64,000 bases of DNA from Apostichopus japonicus (taxonomy: Eukaryota; Echinodermata; Holothuroidea; Aspidochirotida; Stichopodidae): positions 15,315,611 through 15,379,610 of the forward strand of contig NC_092576.1 in NCBI RefSeq assembly GCF_037975245.1. The letters are read 5' to 3'. A program made the position numbers and the translations under genes. Positions 11,726 through 23,070 of the stretch are shown one piece after another. The notes under the pieces are model-generated. The model had not been told where the DNA came from, did not search any database, and saw nothing but the letters and a program-made list of their open reading frames with translations. Every line of letters begins with the position of its first letter. The stretch's first letter is position 1.

Positions 11726-12879
11726 ATAGTACCATGAAGGAAACGACCAATTTGGAAAACTGGCGAGCCATGCTGCTGGGAAGATTCTCGCATGAGTACA
11801 GTATGGTCCTATGACGAGTGCAGCATTTAGTTCCAAATTTCGTACAGATAAATATATACAAATACAATTTTTTTTTTTTAAATTCTGAAGTCCAAAACAA
11901 AACTAAATGGCAAAACGAGATAACACGTCTCCTGCGAACCTTTGTGCTGCCTGCATGACAGTTTTGTGATATATATCAAAGTGTCCCCTCAAGACAATTC
12001 ACTTGGAAAAAGCTGAACATATGTGAGGTGTACAATAGACATTATCTCACATACATATAGCAGTACTTAAATTTCTTGAAATTTGCCTCCAGTTTTTCAC
12101 AGAACTGATTCTTGTTTTGGAACTTTAGGAGAGTCACTGAAAACTGTAATTCTTTGAATCATCAACAATAATTCAACTCTAATGTGAACCTGCCACAAGG
12201 GTTTTGATCTTTGGATGTACCAACCACCTCAAATATGTAAAAAATTGTAAAAAGTGGTCGTCGGCAATTCCCTTTGTATTCAAATTGGAAAATTCCTTTT
12301 GCAAAGGATTCTGCTTCTAGGCAGATACTGAAAAAAGGGTTTAATTAAAGGGCAGCGGGGCATCTGAATTGTGAAATGTCCACTATGCCTTAGACTGCCC
12401 TTCTGCATTGTAGATATAAATAAGAGGGCTTAATGGAGTAGACCAATACAGTATATGGTTAACCATGATGACCGATGTACAGTACTTGTGTACAGGGGTA
12501 CATATGTGTTGCAGGGTTTGCTAAATATCCCTATACAGCTCTGCACAGTAGCACATACAGTACTGTACTGTACACTGTGACCAATTGTGAATGCACACAC
12601 AATACCGAAACCAGTGCAGCTAGCTTTTTTCTTCATGGGCTTAAATCTAGATACAAGTATGACAGGTTATATTTCCATGCTATGGGTCAAGAGATCTACA
12701 TTATTTGCACAGTAAACACACATGATATATACATACAGCATTTGGTGATAACATTTGGCTTTGAGTACATATACTACATGTACAATGTCAGAAGGCCACA
12801 GACACAAACAAAATCTTAACTTTGAGGAGAATGAAGCCAATCTGTGACATCATTTCTGCTCTTTTCCATATTGTCATTG

Positions 12880-14290
12880 TTATACTGTCACTAAGATACC
12901 ATCACTACTTTCAGAACTGTCACTAGGATCACTATATAGACTAACAGTAGCACTAGCGTTGGTAACCTCACCACTGTAATAATTACTACAGCTAGCACTA
13001 TACCATCGGTGCTGTTGCCACTGTCACTTTGCTATATACTAGCACTACCATCAGTGTTGTCACCATGGTCCCTATGCTATACTAGCACTATACTTTCAGT
13101 GTTGTCACCATGGTTACTATACTATACTAGCAATATCATCAGTGCTGTCATCATGGTCCCTTTGCTATACTAGCACTATACTTTCAGTGTTGTCACCATG
13201 GTTACTATACTACAGTATACTAGCAATATCATAAGTGCTGTCACCATGGTCCCTATGCTATACTAGCACTATACTTTCAGTGTTGTCACCATGGTTACTA
13301 TACTATACTAGCAATATCATCAGTGCTGTCATCATGGTCCCTTTGCTATACTAGCACTATACTTTCAGTGTTGTCACCATGGTTACTATACTACAGTATA
13401 CTAGCAATATCATAAGTGCTGTCACCATGGTCCCTATGCTATACTAGCACTATACTTTCAGTGTTGTCACCATGGTTACTATACTATACTAGCAATATCA
13501 TCAGTGCTGTCATCATGGTCCCTTTGCTATACTAGCACTATACTTTCAGTGTTGTCACCATGGTTACTATACTACAGTATACTAGCAATATCATAAGTGC
13601 TGTCACCATGGTCCCTATGCTATACTAGCACTATACTTTCAGTGTTGTCACCATGGTTACTATACTATACTAGCAATATCATCAGTGCTGTCATCATGGT
13701 CCCTTTGCTATACTAGCACTATACTTTCAGTGTTGTCACCATGGTTACTATACTACAGTATACTAGCAATATCATAAGTGCTGTCACCATGGTCCCTATG
13801 CTATACTAGCACTATACTTTCAGTGTTGTCACCATGGTCACCATACTATACTAGCACTATCATCAGTGCTGTTGCCAATGTCACTTTATTATACTAGCAC
13901 TATACCTTCAGTGCTGTCAGCATATACTAGCACTATCATCAGTGCTGTCCCCGTACTTTTGTTTTGCTACAATGGGCGTTGTCCCACTGTCACAATACCA
14001 CTGTATACTGGCAATACCTTCAGCATATAAACTGTCACCACTGTCACTTTACTATCAATCCAACCTTGCTGTTACCACACCTTTGTATTGCTACAATGGA
14101 TGCTGTAACGACTGTTACTATACTGTACTTTCACTGCTGTCACCTGCACTGTTATTTAAATATACTACACCTAATGCTGTCACACCTGTCACTATACTAT
14201 AACTAACGTCAGTGATGTCCCAAGTCTCACTACCATCACTTAACTGTCACTATATATACTGACTTATTTCAATGCTGTCTCCACCCCTCA
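12880..14290. repeat. 45-bp tandem array with 181-bp higher-order repeat
   Basis: The monomer is about 45 bp: TACTAGCACTATACTTTCAG followed by TGTTGTCACCATGGT. In the centre, four monomers form a 181-bp unit repeated four times (starts 13070, 13251, 13432, 13613, ending about 13793) with almost no differences. Monomers decay outward on both sides, as expected of unequal crossing-over. Open frames at 13.9-14.2 kb are by-products. Confidence 0.95.
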
Positions 14291-15501
14291 CTTTGCCGCT
14301 ACCAGCACAAGTCATTCGCAACACGATACCATGATTCAAACTCAGATTGCATCGTTAAAGAAGACTATACTGACATATATTAATTACTACATATATTCTA
14401 GATATAGGTTTGGGGGCCACAAAAATCCTTGTACCACATTTTAAACTAAAATTCTCACAATTTTCTATGATCTGAACTCTTACCAACTTTGAATACAATT
14501 TGCTGTCAACAAACAGGGTACCTGCTATTAATACGGCATCTCGCAACCACAAACATTATATGATAAAGAGGCCAAGTAAACTTAAATCACAAAGAAAAGT
14601 AAAATTTAAAGCTCTATATGAATAATATAGAATTACTGCTTGTCAAAATCTAATCAAGACAAATTAAAAGTTGAATAGCTGAGATTTTTTTTTTTTTTTT
14701 TAAACAGTGAGGTGTGAGCAAGGCAAACACTGCACTCACACACACAAGTTAAGTGGTTGTTCACTGCCTATAATAAAAAAAAATTAAAAGATTCTGTTAA
14801 TTAAATTAATGTTCATTACAAGTGGACAATACATACTACAGTCAGACAAAGGGTTTTGGATTTATATAGATCCTATTGTACAAAACTTTCAGTGCAGATG
14901 ATTAACCATTGTTTATTTACACAACTACTTATTAACCTAGCTTATGTATCAGGAAAAACAAAAGAATGCTATCATTCCGTACTAAAAATACTAGTAAATC
15001 ATTTGAAAATCTGAGAGGTACAGTACGCAGGTAAACAATCCTAGTTTTTGTTTTTCCTTTTTACTTTCAATCTGAACACTTGTTTACAAGAAACAGAAAT
15101 TTTACAATTTTTTACAAAATTTACAAGCTCAAGGTTTACGGTACACTTTTCATCCTGTTTGTTTGCAGTCCATCACGCTCGAAGGGTTTTGGAACTAGTT
15201 TTTGAAAGCTACGGTAGCAAACCCTTTCAAAGGGGTGTTGATCCGTACAATATTGTAAACAAACTCGCTGTAATACTGAGATGTCGTTCCTCACATAAAT
15301 GCATTCAAACTTATCGGTCTTGTTTGCTTTTCGCGCGACGCACGGTGTCGAAAAACAGAGTACCTACAGAGACACAAAAACATAAGTTTACCTTCAGAAG
15401 CATGGGTGCCTCTATCACGTCGCTCCGATACAGAGAACGATGTTACCAAAGACCTCGCGCTCAGATGTGACAATCTCTAAGCTTAGTTGTAATTTACTCA
15501 C

Positions 15502-15558
15502 ATATTTCGGTTTCGTTGCGGTTTTCGTCTCGGTGGGAGTTGATGTATCTGGCTCCAT
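15502..15558 (-). CDS. Possible alternative first exon of a LIMD2-like isoform
   Basis: The start sits in a very good context (CTACCATGG). Nineteen codons, MEPDTSTPTETKTATKPKY, are followed directly by a strong donor, TAT|GTGAGTAA. The exon ends in phase 0, the phase required by the LIM exon at 4700. Joined to the two LIM exons, and if the last exon reads through to its stop, the product is about 120 residues: a short Thr/Lys-rich head plus one LIM domain. Human LIMD2 has the same plan at 127 residues. An in-frame stop lies 45 bases upstream of the ATG. That this exon is transcribed is inferred from splice signal, phase and start context. Homology gives no support because the peptide is too short and too biased. 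Confidence 0.6.
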
Positions 15559-18500
15559 GGTAGGCTCCTTAAAGCCTATACTCTTTATATGTTCAAACTG
15601 TTACTAATCTATTAAGCTAGTCGAGCATGTGCACATATGTATGTATATACACTAAGCCTGCACTGTCTGTCTGCCTACTACTGCTGCTGTGACTCTAATG
15701 ATATCCAGGAAGCAGTTTACTACACACAAGCCAGGCACACAAGGACTGGACTGATTAGATTCTGGTGTTAGTGTGCACACAGCAGTCAGGGCGGGTTGGA
15801 CAGAATCGACTGTGCTGGGAAACACACAGTACAGGCAGGGGCTTATAATAGAAACCCTAATGGAAAGCTTGGAATGCAGACTGTCGAATCCTGAGCATGC
15901 AGCTCCGAGGGGCTCTAGCAATTATAGCAAAAAGTGCAGGAATAAAAAGAAGGACTACAATGTCAGCCAATGAGAGCTTTGTATTCAGGTTGATATTAGG
16001 TTACAGTTATAAATATTGATAAAAACTTGGATGTGGATAATGGACTTGTATACAAGAAAGATGGAGCTCTAGAGGAGCCAGGTTTATTGTGGTCAGCGGG
16101 CAGATGGATGAGTTTATTAATTACAGGGTAGCTGGCCGAGAAGAAGCAGGAAAAGTGCTGCTGCTAATTTGATGGGAAGGAAGAGAAACATTCTCTTTTT
16201 AGTGATGAGAAACGCTGTGTTTATCAGCTGGCAGGTTTATTCAATCTGGTTTTCGTTGGTAGAAATCTCCATCCCAAAGTCATCTGCTCTTTACACTAGA
16301 CCATTTTAAAATGTGTAAAATCACACTGCTAACAAGCTCTCACTGAAAACTTGTTTCTTTTAATTTTTCATATTTGCAATTAACAAAAGGTTATGGAACT
16401 TTTACTTGTCTTCTTTTTATTTTGACAATCAGCTTTTCTTCTTTTTGTTAGTTTTTTCTTCATTTGTTTTTGTTTTAAATTTTTGTTTTAATGTCTTTTT
16501 AAAAAAGGTTTAACTATTTGGGTTATTAATGGTTGCATTTAACAAAAGGTTATGGACCTTTTATTTGCCTTCATTTTTTGGAAAACATTTTAGCTTGTCT
16601 TCCTTTGTTAGTGTTTTTCTTTCTTTATTTTGTTTTAATTTTTTTTTTTTTTTGTCTCTTTAAAAAGGTCAACTATTCCATTTTTTGATGGTTAAGGTTT
16701 AACATGAATTTTCACCCAACAGCAATGGCAATTTTCACAAAACTAGCAACTAGTGTGTGTTATAATAATGGTCAGGTGCTGTCACTGCATCAGAAAGAGC
16801 ATGAGAAGTACTACGATGCTAAAAAACAATTTATATACAGAATCTAATTTTCAATAGAAAGAAGAAAAGACTTTGAATGTTCTCAATTTCAGCCAATGGC
16901 AAGTCACTTGAAATGACAGCTTTCATGCACCAATATTTTTTCTACATATCATTTCCAAAAAATTCCCTCCCCATCACCTACCACCTCCCTCCCCTCTGTT
17001 GTTCAACTCAACCCCTCCATATTTCCAAAAGCATTCAGTCACAGCCTTTTGACACCGAATGTAGGTGTTGCAGGTAAAGTAAGGAGGCTTCAATTGTTTT
17101 CTTAACTGTAATAATTCCCAATCATGCAGTGTGATTGAATGAGTTCACTTAACTTTTTGTAGCATGGCTCTTATAAGACACCATATATGAGTAGTTCCAA
17201 AGTGGTGGCGCTATTTAACTTTCTGATTTTGAAATCTGATGCTCAGGGAAAGCTTGACAAGACAATTTTATCCTCATAAATTGTAAGAGATGTGTCTGTC
17301 ACATTTGGCACACATCAGTTATAATATTTTACTGGGATGGAGTCATATTTGTAAAAATATGGTATGATTCAAACAATTCAAACTAATCAGAGATAGAAAT
17401 CTCCCTGATAGGACATATGATCTGGTAAAATCTGCTATTAGCTGTAGTATAAATTTATCATCAGTACATGAAAAGTAGTCAAATAAAAGGAACAGTGAAT
17501 GTTCCAAAATTCATACCCCCCATCAACAGACTCTTCCCTCACTCTGTGGTCCAGTCCATTCTAGTGCAGTCTAGTCCATTCCAGTTTGTTTCATATAGTT
17601 TAGTCCAAGTCAGTCCAGTTAAACTCTCCCCAACGTCCAGAAACGATATAAAAAGTCACATCCCAGAGAGGCACTTTGGAATCTTTCTTAAAAATGTTAA
17701 GACACTAAAGTTTGCGGTCATTCTGACGATAAGAAGGGTTTGCAATAACTCAGAACGGAACAGGAGAGAAGGAAGCTTGCTAGGAATCATGAAACAAAAA
17801 TTAATCACAACATCCGGACCGGTTCAAACAGTGAATCCGGACTAATTCCATATTAATAGCAGTCAGTAGTTATGGTTCCACAGAAATATGGATAGACAAA
17901 AATGGGAAAAGTAATTTCAGATTTCCCACTTCTGACACCACAAACTGGAACAAACATGGCAGCTCCCTCTCTATGGATATTCCGTTACAGAATACTGTAG
18001 GTGGCCCGCCCGCAATATTCTGCGGTCCAGAGGTTTTCAAATTATTCCTTCATGCTGCCCACAGAAACACCAGTCTCCGAGCAACTGGTATTTTAATAAC
18101 CAACCATAAATTCACCGAATGACCAAGAAGAAAAACTGTGAGCATTTATTTGGTGTGTTCGAATGTATGTGTGTGCCTGCTTGAGATATATTTTAATAAG
18201 ACGAAACAGATGGACAATTTATGCTCATTGAGAACTAGTCCTGGCATACAATGTTCCAGTAATATTTCGTGGGTGTTGCAATATCCTTGAAATGTTTCAG
18301 CCCTGGTTACAAATTTCCTTTAATCGATTTCGATTTCGTGCCGACTCCTGCTTTACACACCCTTCCGTACATACGTGGCAAATGGTCATAGAGTTTTCTG
18401 AAATTTTCAGAGAGTTCTAATGAATGGCATTATGACCGGAGCCTCTCTTGCCAATAAACCAACCACGACGTCTGCACTTAAAATTTCCTATGATATGTTT

Positions 18501-19095
18501 TAACCTGAGATGTTTTTTCTCGAAGATATTTTCCGTTGGGATCCAAATAAACCTCGCCCATGAATATTTAAGCTACGATCATCATTGACCAATACGTAAT
18601 GCAACACCATGATTGATTTGTGTAGATTGTCTATGGCAGTTATACCAGGGAGCTGTTAAGAGTCCAGCTCGTTGGTGGTACCAAGTTACCATCTCGACGT
18701 TTTGAATCTAATTTTAGCAACGGCTTATAACTAAACCTGCATCTCTGATTGATTGAATTCAAACTAGTTGGTTGGAGGAACTGTATGCGATTAATGTTAA
18801 ATGTATCATTTGTCGAAGGACACTTTTCTCATCATCTGCAAATGTCCTTAATTACTCCCAAATTAACACTTTTGGCAGGGAAAAAAAACTTGGCTAATAT
18901 CTTAGTTTGCTGTTTTGTGATTGATATGTAAAAAACTTGATGGACTTGTCATAAAGTGGAAAACGGAGACAAAACGCAAGCTGCGGAGATAATTTTCTCC
19001 TTCGATCCAGCTGGAAATACGAATCCTCTCCAGTTCCAACAAGAGTTAAAATTTACCGAGAGAGATGACCCCGATAAGATTTAAAAGACACCTAC
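15559..19095. other. Intron or promoter DNA without further supported exons
   Basis: It contains a T-rich imperfect duplication (AACAAAAGGTTATGGA at about 16384 and 16540, each followed by some 120 bases of T-rich DNA). Near 17.5-17.6 kb there are short TCCAGTCCA-type repeats. I found nothing with paired splice sites and an open frame. Confidence 0.5.
15583..15589 (-). promoter_or_regulatory. TATA-like box upstream of the 15.5-kb start
   Basis: TATAAAG on the minus strand ends 24 bases before the ATG. That puts the predicted start site almost on the ATG, which is too close for a normal leader. It is either unused or drives a nearly leaderless transcript. Confidence 0.25.
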
Positions 19096-19343
19096 CTGAT
19101 TGCCAAAACGTGATTTCTTGGCGGGATCGGCTTTCTTGATGGTGAAGTTTTTCTTGGGCGGACTGTCCGTGCTATCTTCCGATTTCTTTTGAAAGAGGGC
19201 AAACTTGGACATGTCCAACCGATTGGTGCTACCGCCCCCGCTCTTTGGAGATTCTCCATCGCCACTCTTTTGATATTTGGATAGTTTTGAGTTCTCCAAC
19301 TTTTGGTTGCTTCGTCGGGTCTCCGGTTGGAAAGGTTCATTCT
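19096..19343 (-). CDS. Basic Ser/Lys-rich exon upstream of the LIM domain (EPLIN-like)
   Basis: The acceptor TTTTTATCTACAG opens the exon in phase 1 (AG completes a Glu codon). The donor AATCAG|GTAGGTG closes it in phase 0, matching the LIM exon at 4700. It encodes 82 full codons: NEPFQPETRRSNQ, a KLSKYQKSGDGESPKSGGG stretch, RLDMSKFALFQKKSED, and a lysine-rich end (PPKKNFTIKKADPAKKSRF). It has no globular domain and is probably disordered. In EPLIN the actin-binding regions flank the LIM domain and carry similar short motifs (for example RMAKYQ), so the FALFQKK and IKKADPAKKS parts may bind actin. That role is inferred. The paired splice sites and matching phases make the exon itself fairly secure. 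Confidence 0.85.
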
Positions 19344-21831
19344 CTGTAGATAAAAATGCAGAAGTTTGTAAATGAAACTGGAACGAACAGTTAACGTCTC
19401 CGTATATTCAAACGATTCTTACGTTTGTATGCCTGTCTGTTTGTTTGTCTTTCCTTATTTTGGTTGGTTGTTTGGTTCAAATATATATATACATAATATA
19501 TGTAAGAATGTCAACGTTTCAGATACGTAATTTAAGCAGTTTCTCTGTATACTGTGATTTCCTTTTGAAGTGAAGTTCTCAACAAAAAAAACGTGAATTA
19601 TACAGCAACGAAAATGTCAAAATGACAGATAGTGACTTTTGACTGCAAATAATCAAAGACTGAATAATGAATAATGAATGCACAAAGAGACAGGATGACT
19701 TTTTGACGATGTTTGAGCGAATTTTCTTCTAAATGCGACTGTCGCAATCACCCAGACGATCAAGACTGAATATAAGTTTAGAATTACCTTGTGGTCATAG
19801 TTGGCTTGCAGTATTACATGTTAATTCATCAATTACACCAAAAGCAAAAATTCAACAAAATTTGGGTGAAAAGCAGAAGGTTTATATGGTACTGACACCT
19901 TGATTGCCGCTTAAAAGATGATATATATATTTGCACTATGAATGACCACATTTTGTGTATTTCTACTACATACATGTGATCTATTCTTCTACGCTTTCTG
20001 TCCAAAATAAAAAAAATTTTTCTGACTTCCCACTGTTAAGTAGTACCACAGACAGAATCCATGATCTAAAATCAGTTTTAAATGTAAACTATGGTCAGTA
20101 ACACTTCACAGCAAACATAGAAGTCCACCCTGCCCTACCTCCAATCCCCTCCCCCATCCTAACCCGCTTCAAACCCTTGTCATCATCGTACACACAATAG
20201 GAGGACATAAATACAGTAAGTCCTCTCAAGAAAACAAAAGCAAAAGTGTGTATAATTCGGGTATTGTTTTTCATGCACACACGAAAATACGATCAAATCG
20301 TGCAACAGTCAAGACTGATAGTGCTGGAGCAACTTTTGTACAAAATTACAACATCGAAAGGGAAGGTGAAACAAATGAAATATTTTGTTAGAGTGTACAA
20401 TATACAGTATATCGAAAATAAAACAAATAACTACAGTAAATAAAAAAGATTCTCTAACAGAAGACAAAATGACTCTTATTGTATATATGAGGACATGCGT
20501 TATCTTTTTTTTCTTTGTAATTTAAAAGCTTATAAAGTTTAACCTATTACTAATACTATCAAATATTCATATATTATATATATATATTCCCTTTGGCAGA
20601 TTACATACAATGAAATACAAAAAAAAATTATAAACTTATGACAGTGATAAGTTCAAAAAAAATTTCCTTTAGAGAAGAACTATTTTCATCTTTTTCCTGG
20701 CCCCCCCCCCCTGTTTCTCGTCCTTTTTTTTTTCCTTTTGCTTTTACTGTTTTCTTGTTTCCTTTTTTCTTTCAGGTTTTAAATCCAAATACTGTAACTA
20801 CATAACTTTCTGGCCAGGGACGGCAGTTTACAATCGTTAGCGTTTTCGACAGATTACAATACAGACACAAAATATGCAGACAAAACAAACCAACAGTTGG
20901 TCAGTTTATGTGAAAACAAACAAAAAGTTGATCTTAAGTTTAAAGTACTTGTCTGTCTGCAAACTACACAAAATCAACATCCTGTTTCTGTATCGAAATA
21001 GGCCGCTTGTGACAGGTGAGAGGCTCAATCACAATTGCTTTCCAAACTTACACAGAAATCGGTCTCAGTGACACGCTGTTTACATACAGTATGCAAACAC
21101 CAGCAAAGCCCAATGTAGTGCACGTACGATAGCACAGAATACAATCACAGGATTTTAGCTCAATTTCAGTGTGTTGAGGACACCCCCTCCACCCCCTTCC
21201 CCCCCCCCCCATATCACCAAACACTTGTACACATAAAGTATATTTACAGACTACATTGTCCACTGACTAACCACTCCAAAAGGATTGCAAGTTTTCTCCA
21301 TTTGGGTAAAATTTACGCATCACAGCATGTAAAGTTCTGTCTTTGAAACCCTCACTGTGATTTCAAAATGCATATTTGTCACAATCCACCACCCCTACCC
21401 TCCCCCTTTCACTCAGTCTCCCACCCCCCACCCGCCCTAGCCTCAAACCCTCCATCCATTTCTCCAGCATATTACAATTTGAAAGGACAACAATTTTGAC
21501 CTGTCGATTCAATAACACGATTTACCGATTTGTTTCGGTTACAAGTTTCCTTCAAGATCCCGGTTCACAATAATTATACGTTATCAGACCGGATCATGGC
21601 CAGTCTTCTCAAAACATGTGTCATTATCAAATACTCTTGTTACAATTGTTCTACCAAAAATAGGATTCACCAAATCCACTTCCACTCCCCCCACCCCATT
21701 CCGCCATCCCCAGCCTCCCTCCTTCCAATACCAAGACAAAACCCTGGCTGTTTCTCCACCATATTTACAGTATGAACAATAACTGTTTATTACATATGTA
21801 ACAATATTAACCTTTTCGCTCGGTTACAAAC
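19344..21831. other. Intron without supported exon
   Basis: The DNA is AT-rich, with poly-C/T tracts at 20.7 kb and 21.2-21.4 kb. I see no gene, clear transposon or tandem array. Confidence 0.5.
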
Positions 21832-21984
21832 CTTTGTCATTATCTTCCTTGACCACAATTTTGCTGGACTGGAACATGGCCAGTCTACTCTGAAAGGACG
21901 ACATCTTCAAAGACGTTCTGGTAAAATCAATGTCAAATGTCAAATTTTCCGAGATCTTATTCAACCCACGGATTGTTAATACTG
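21832..21984 (-). CDS. Cassette exon or alternative start exon (starts MSSFQSRLAMFQ)
   Basis: Two readings fit. (a) Internal cassette: acceptor CATTTTTCACACAG at 21985, entry in phase 1, 51 codons, exit in phase 1 at AAAG|GTTTGT. The length of 153 is divisible by three, so inclusion or skipping keeps the frame between upstream phase-1 exons and the exon at 19343. (b) Start exon: ATG at 21904-21902 with A at -3, giving MSSFQSRLAMFQSSK and then IVVKEDNDK before the donor. The frame stays open for about 53 codons above this ATG, which favours (a) or a mixture. The SRLAMFQ motif resembles SKFALFQ in the next exon and the KYQ/FQ motifs of EPLIN, suggesting a repeated short actin-binding-like motif. 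Confidence 0.65.
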
Positions 21985-22378
21985 CTGTGTGAAAAATGTC
22001 TCTTAAAAAGTTCCGGACTTCCCCAAATATTCTCTTCTCTGTATTTTTCTTACGTGTAACTTATAGTTCTAACTAGTTTCTTCTAAAACGGCCTGCATCT
22101 GGGCAATCTATATTTCTCTGTCAAAAGAAGGGAAAATTCTGGGAGTATTACAATTTTGCCTTTGATAATTAGTGAAAATCAGTTTGAAGGAAAACAAAAA
22201 GGCCCCAGGGAAACTTAAGACCGTGAAGAAAGTTCAAGGAGCAAACTATTGCATTTATGTACTGTGCATATGGTACAACGACCTGGAAACAGAAGTTAAA
22301 ACTAACAGTTCTAAATCTGACCACAGAATACTTCATCCATTAAACAGGAAAATCCATCATCCTTCCAAAGAATATTAA

Positions 22379-22745
22379 AGGGTGTGAAGACTCGCGCACA
22401 AAGAAACGTCTCATGCCGGTAATCTGACCAATTTTCGAATGAGGTGTAACAGAAGTGTTAGACAATAGACACTGCCTTCGATCCCAGAAAATAGACACAC
22501 AGCTTGCTACCGTCGGTAATTAGACACTAGTGTACGGTCAATACATACAGCTGCGGTCAATACCCACAGCACAGTGTACAAACGATACAGCGATGGACAA
22601 CTCAGGTCCAGCTAAAGGTAACAAGGTATCACGTTTTATTACTGTCTGCATTTTGTAGCGACAAGCACAAAACTTCACTTGCAAACAACGGAAAGTTAAC
22701 TTTTTCAGAGCGCGGCACGTGGTTTGGGGCGAGTCTTCAATGCCT
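22379..22745 (+). mobile_element. TTAA-flanked MITE, copy 1
   Basis: The element is 367 bp and non-coding, with TTAA on both sides (22375-22378 and 22746-22749). The inverted ends read AGGGTGTGAAGACTCGC and, on the opposite strand, AGGCATTGAAGACTCGC. Two more copies lie at 44050 and 53620. TTAA duplications are typical of the piggyBac superfamily. The ends do not start with the usual CCC, so the superfamily is uncertain. Confidence 0.85.
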
Positions 22746-22924
22746 TTAAATGACAAAACCAGGTAATGGGAATCCCAAACAGGAACAACTGCATACTTGA
22801 AAAAAAGCTCAGCTCCAGCAAAGAAACATCAACCGATGAGATCTGAAGAAAGATGTACGAAAAACAGCGACTTTCTCACGAAGGAAAGAAATCTGCCAAA
22901 ACGATCAAGATTGTTACCTCAATG

Positions 22925-23070
22925 CAGGGATGAGCCCGAGGTAAAAAAGAAATCACAGAACTTTGCAAAAATTGCGGTATAGGCTCCAGTTCGCGTATGC
23001 TACAGTGTGTTAGGATAACAGTTTTTGTACCCGAGGTAGATAAGAAATCACAGCTCATGCCTGTCAATGA
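22925..23070 (+). repeat. Dispersed repeat, copy 2
   Basis: It matches 4870-5050 (GGTATAGGCTCCAGTTCGCG, TGCTACAGTGTG). The motif CCCGAGGTA-(AAA/GAT)-AAGAAATCAC occurs twice in this copy, so the repeat itself contains a duplicated subunit. Confidence 0.6.

Larger units (their letters stand above)
4701..15501. other. Large repeat-rich intron of the LIM gene
   Basis: This intron lies between the first LIM exon and the alternative first exon at 15.5 kb. I see no additional exon with both good splice sites and a sensible frame. It is dominated by the repeats listed separately: a 23-bp array, a SINE, a minisatellite and two long satellite-like arrays. Open frames of up to about 130 codons inside the arrays are by-products of the repeat units. 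Confidence 0.6.

Noticed and set aside
13942-14206. Two overlapping plus-strand frames of 80-86 codons
   Set aside because: Both come from decayed 45-bp satellite monomers.
15048-15470. Plus-strand 140-codon open frame
   Set aside because: No recognisable motif, composition like the surrounding intron, and no splice or start support.
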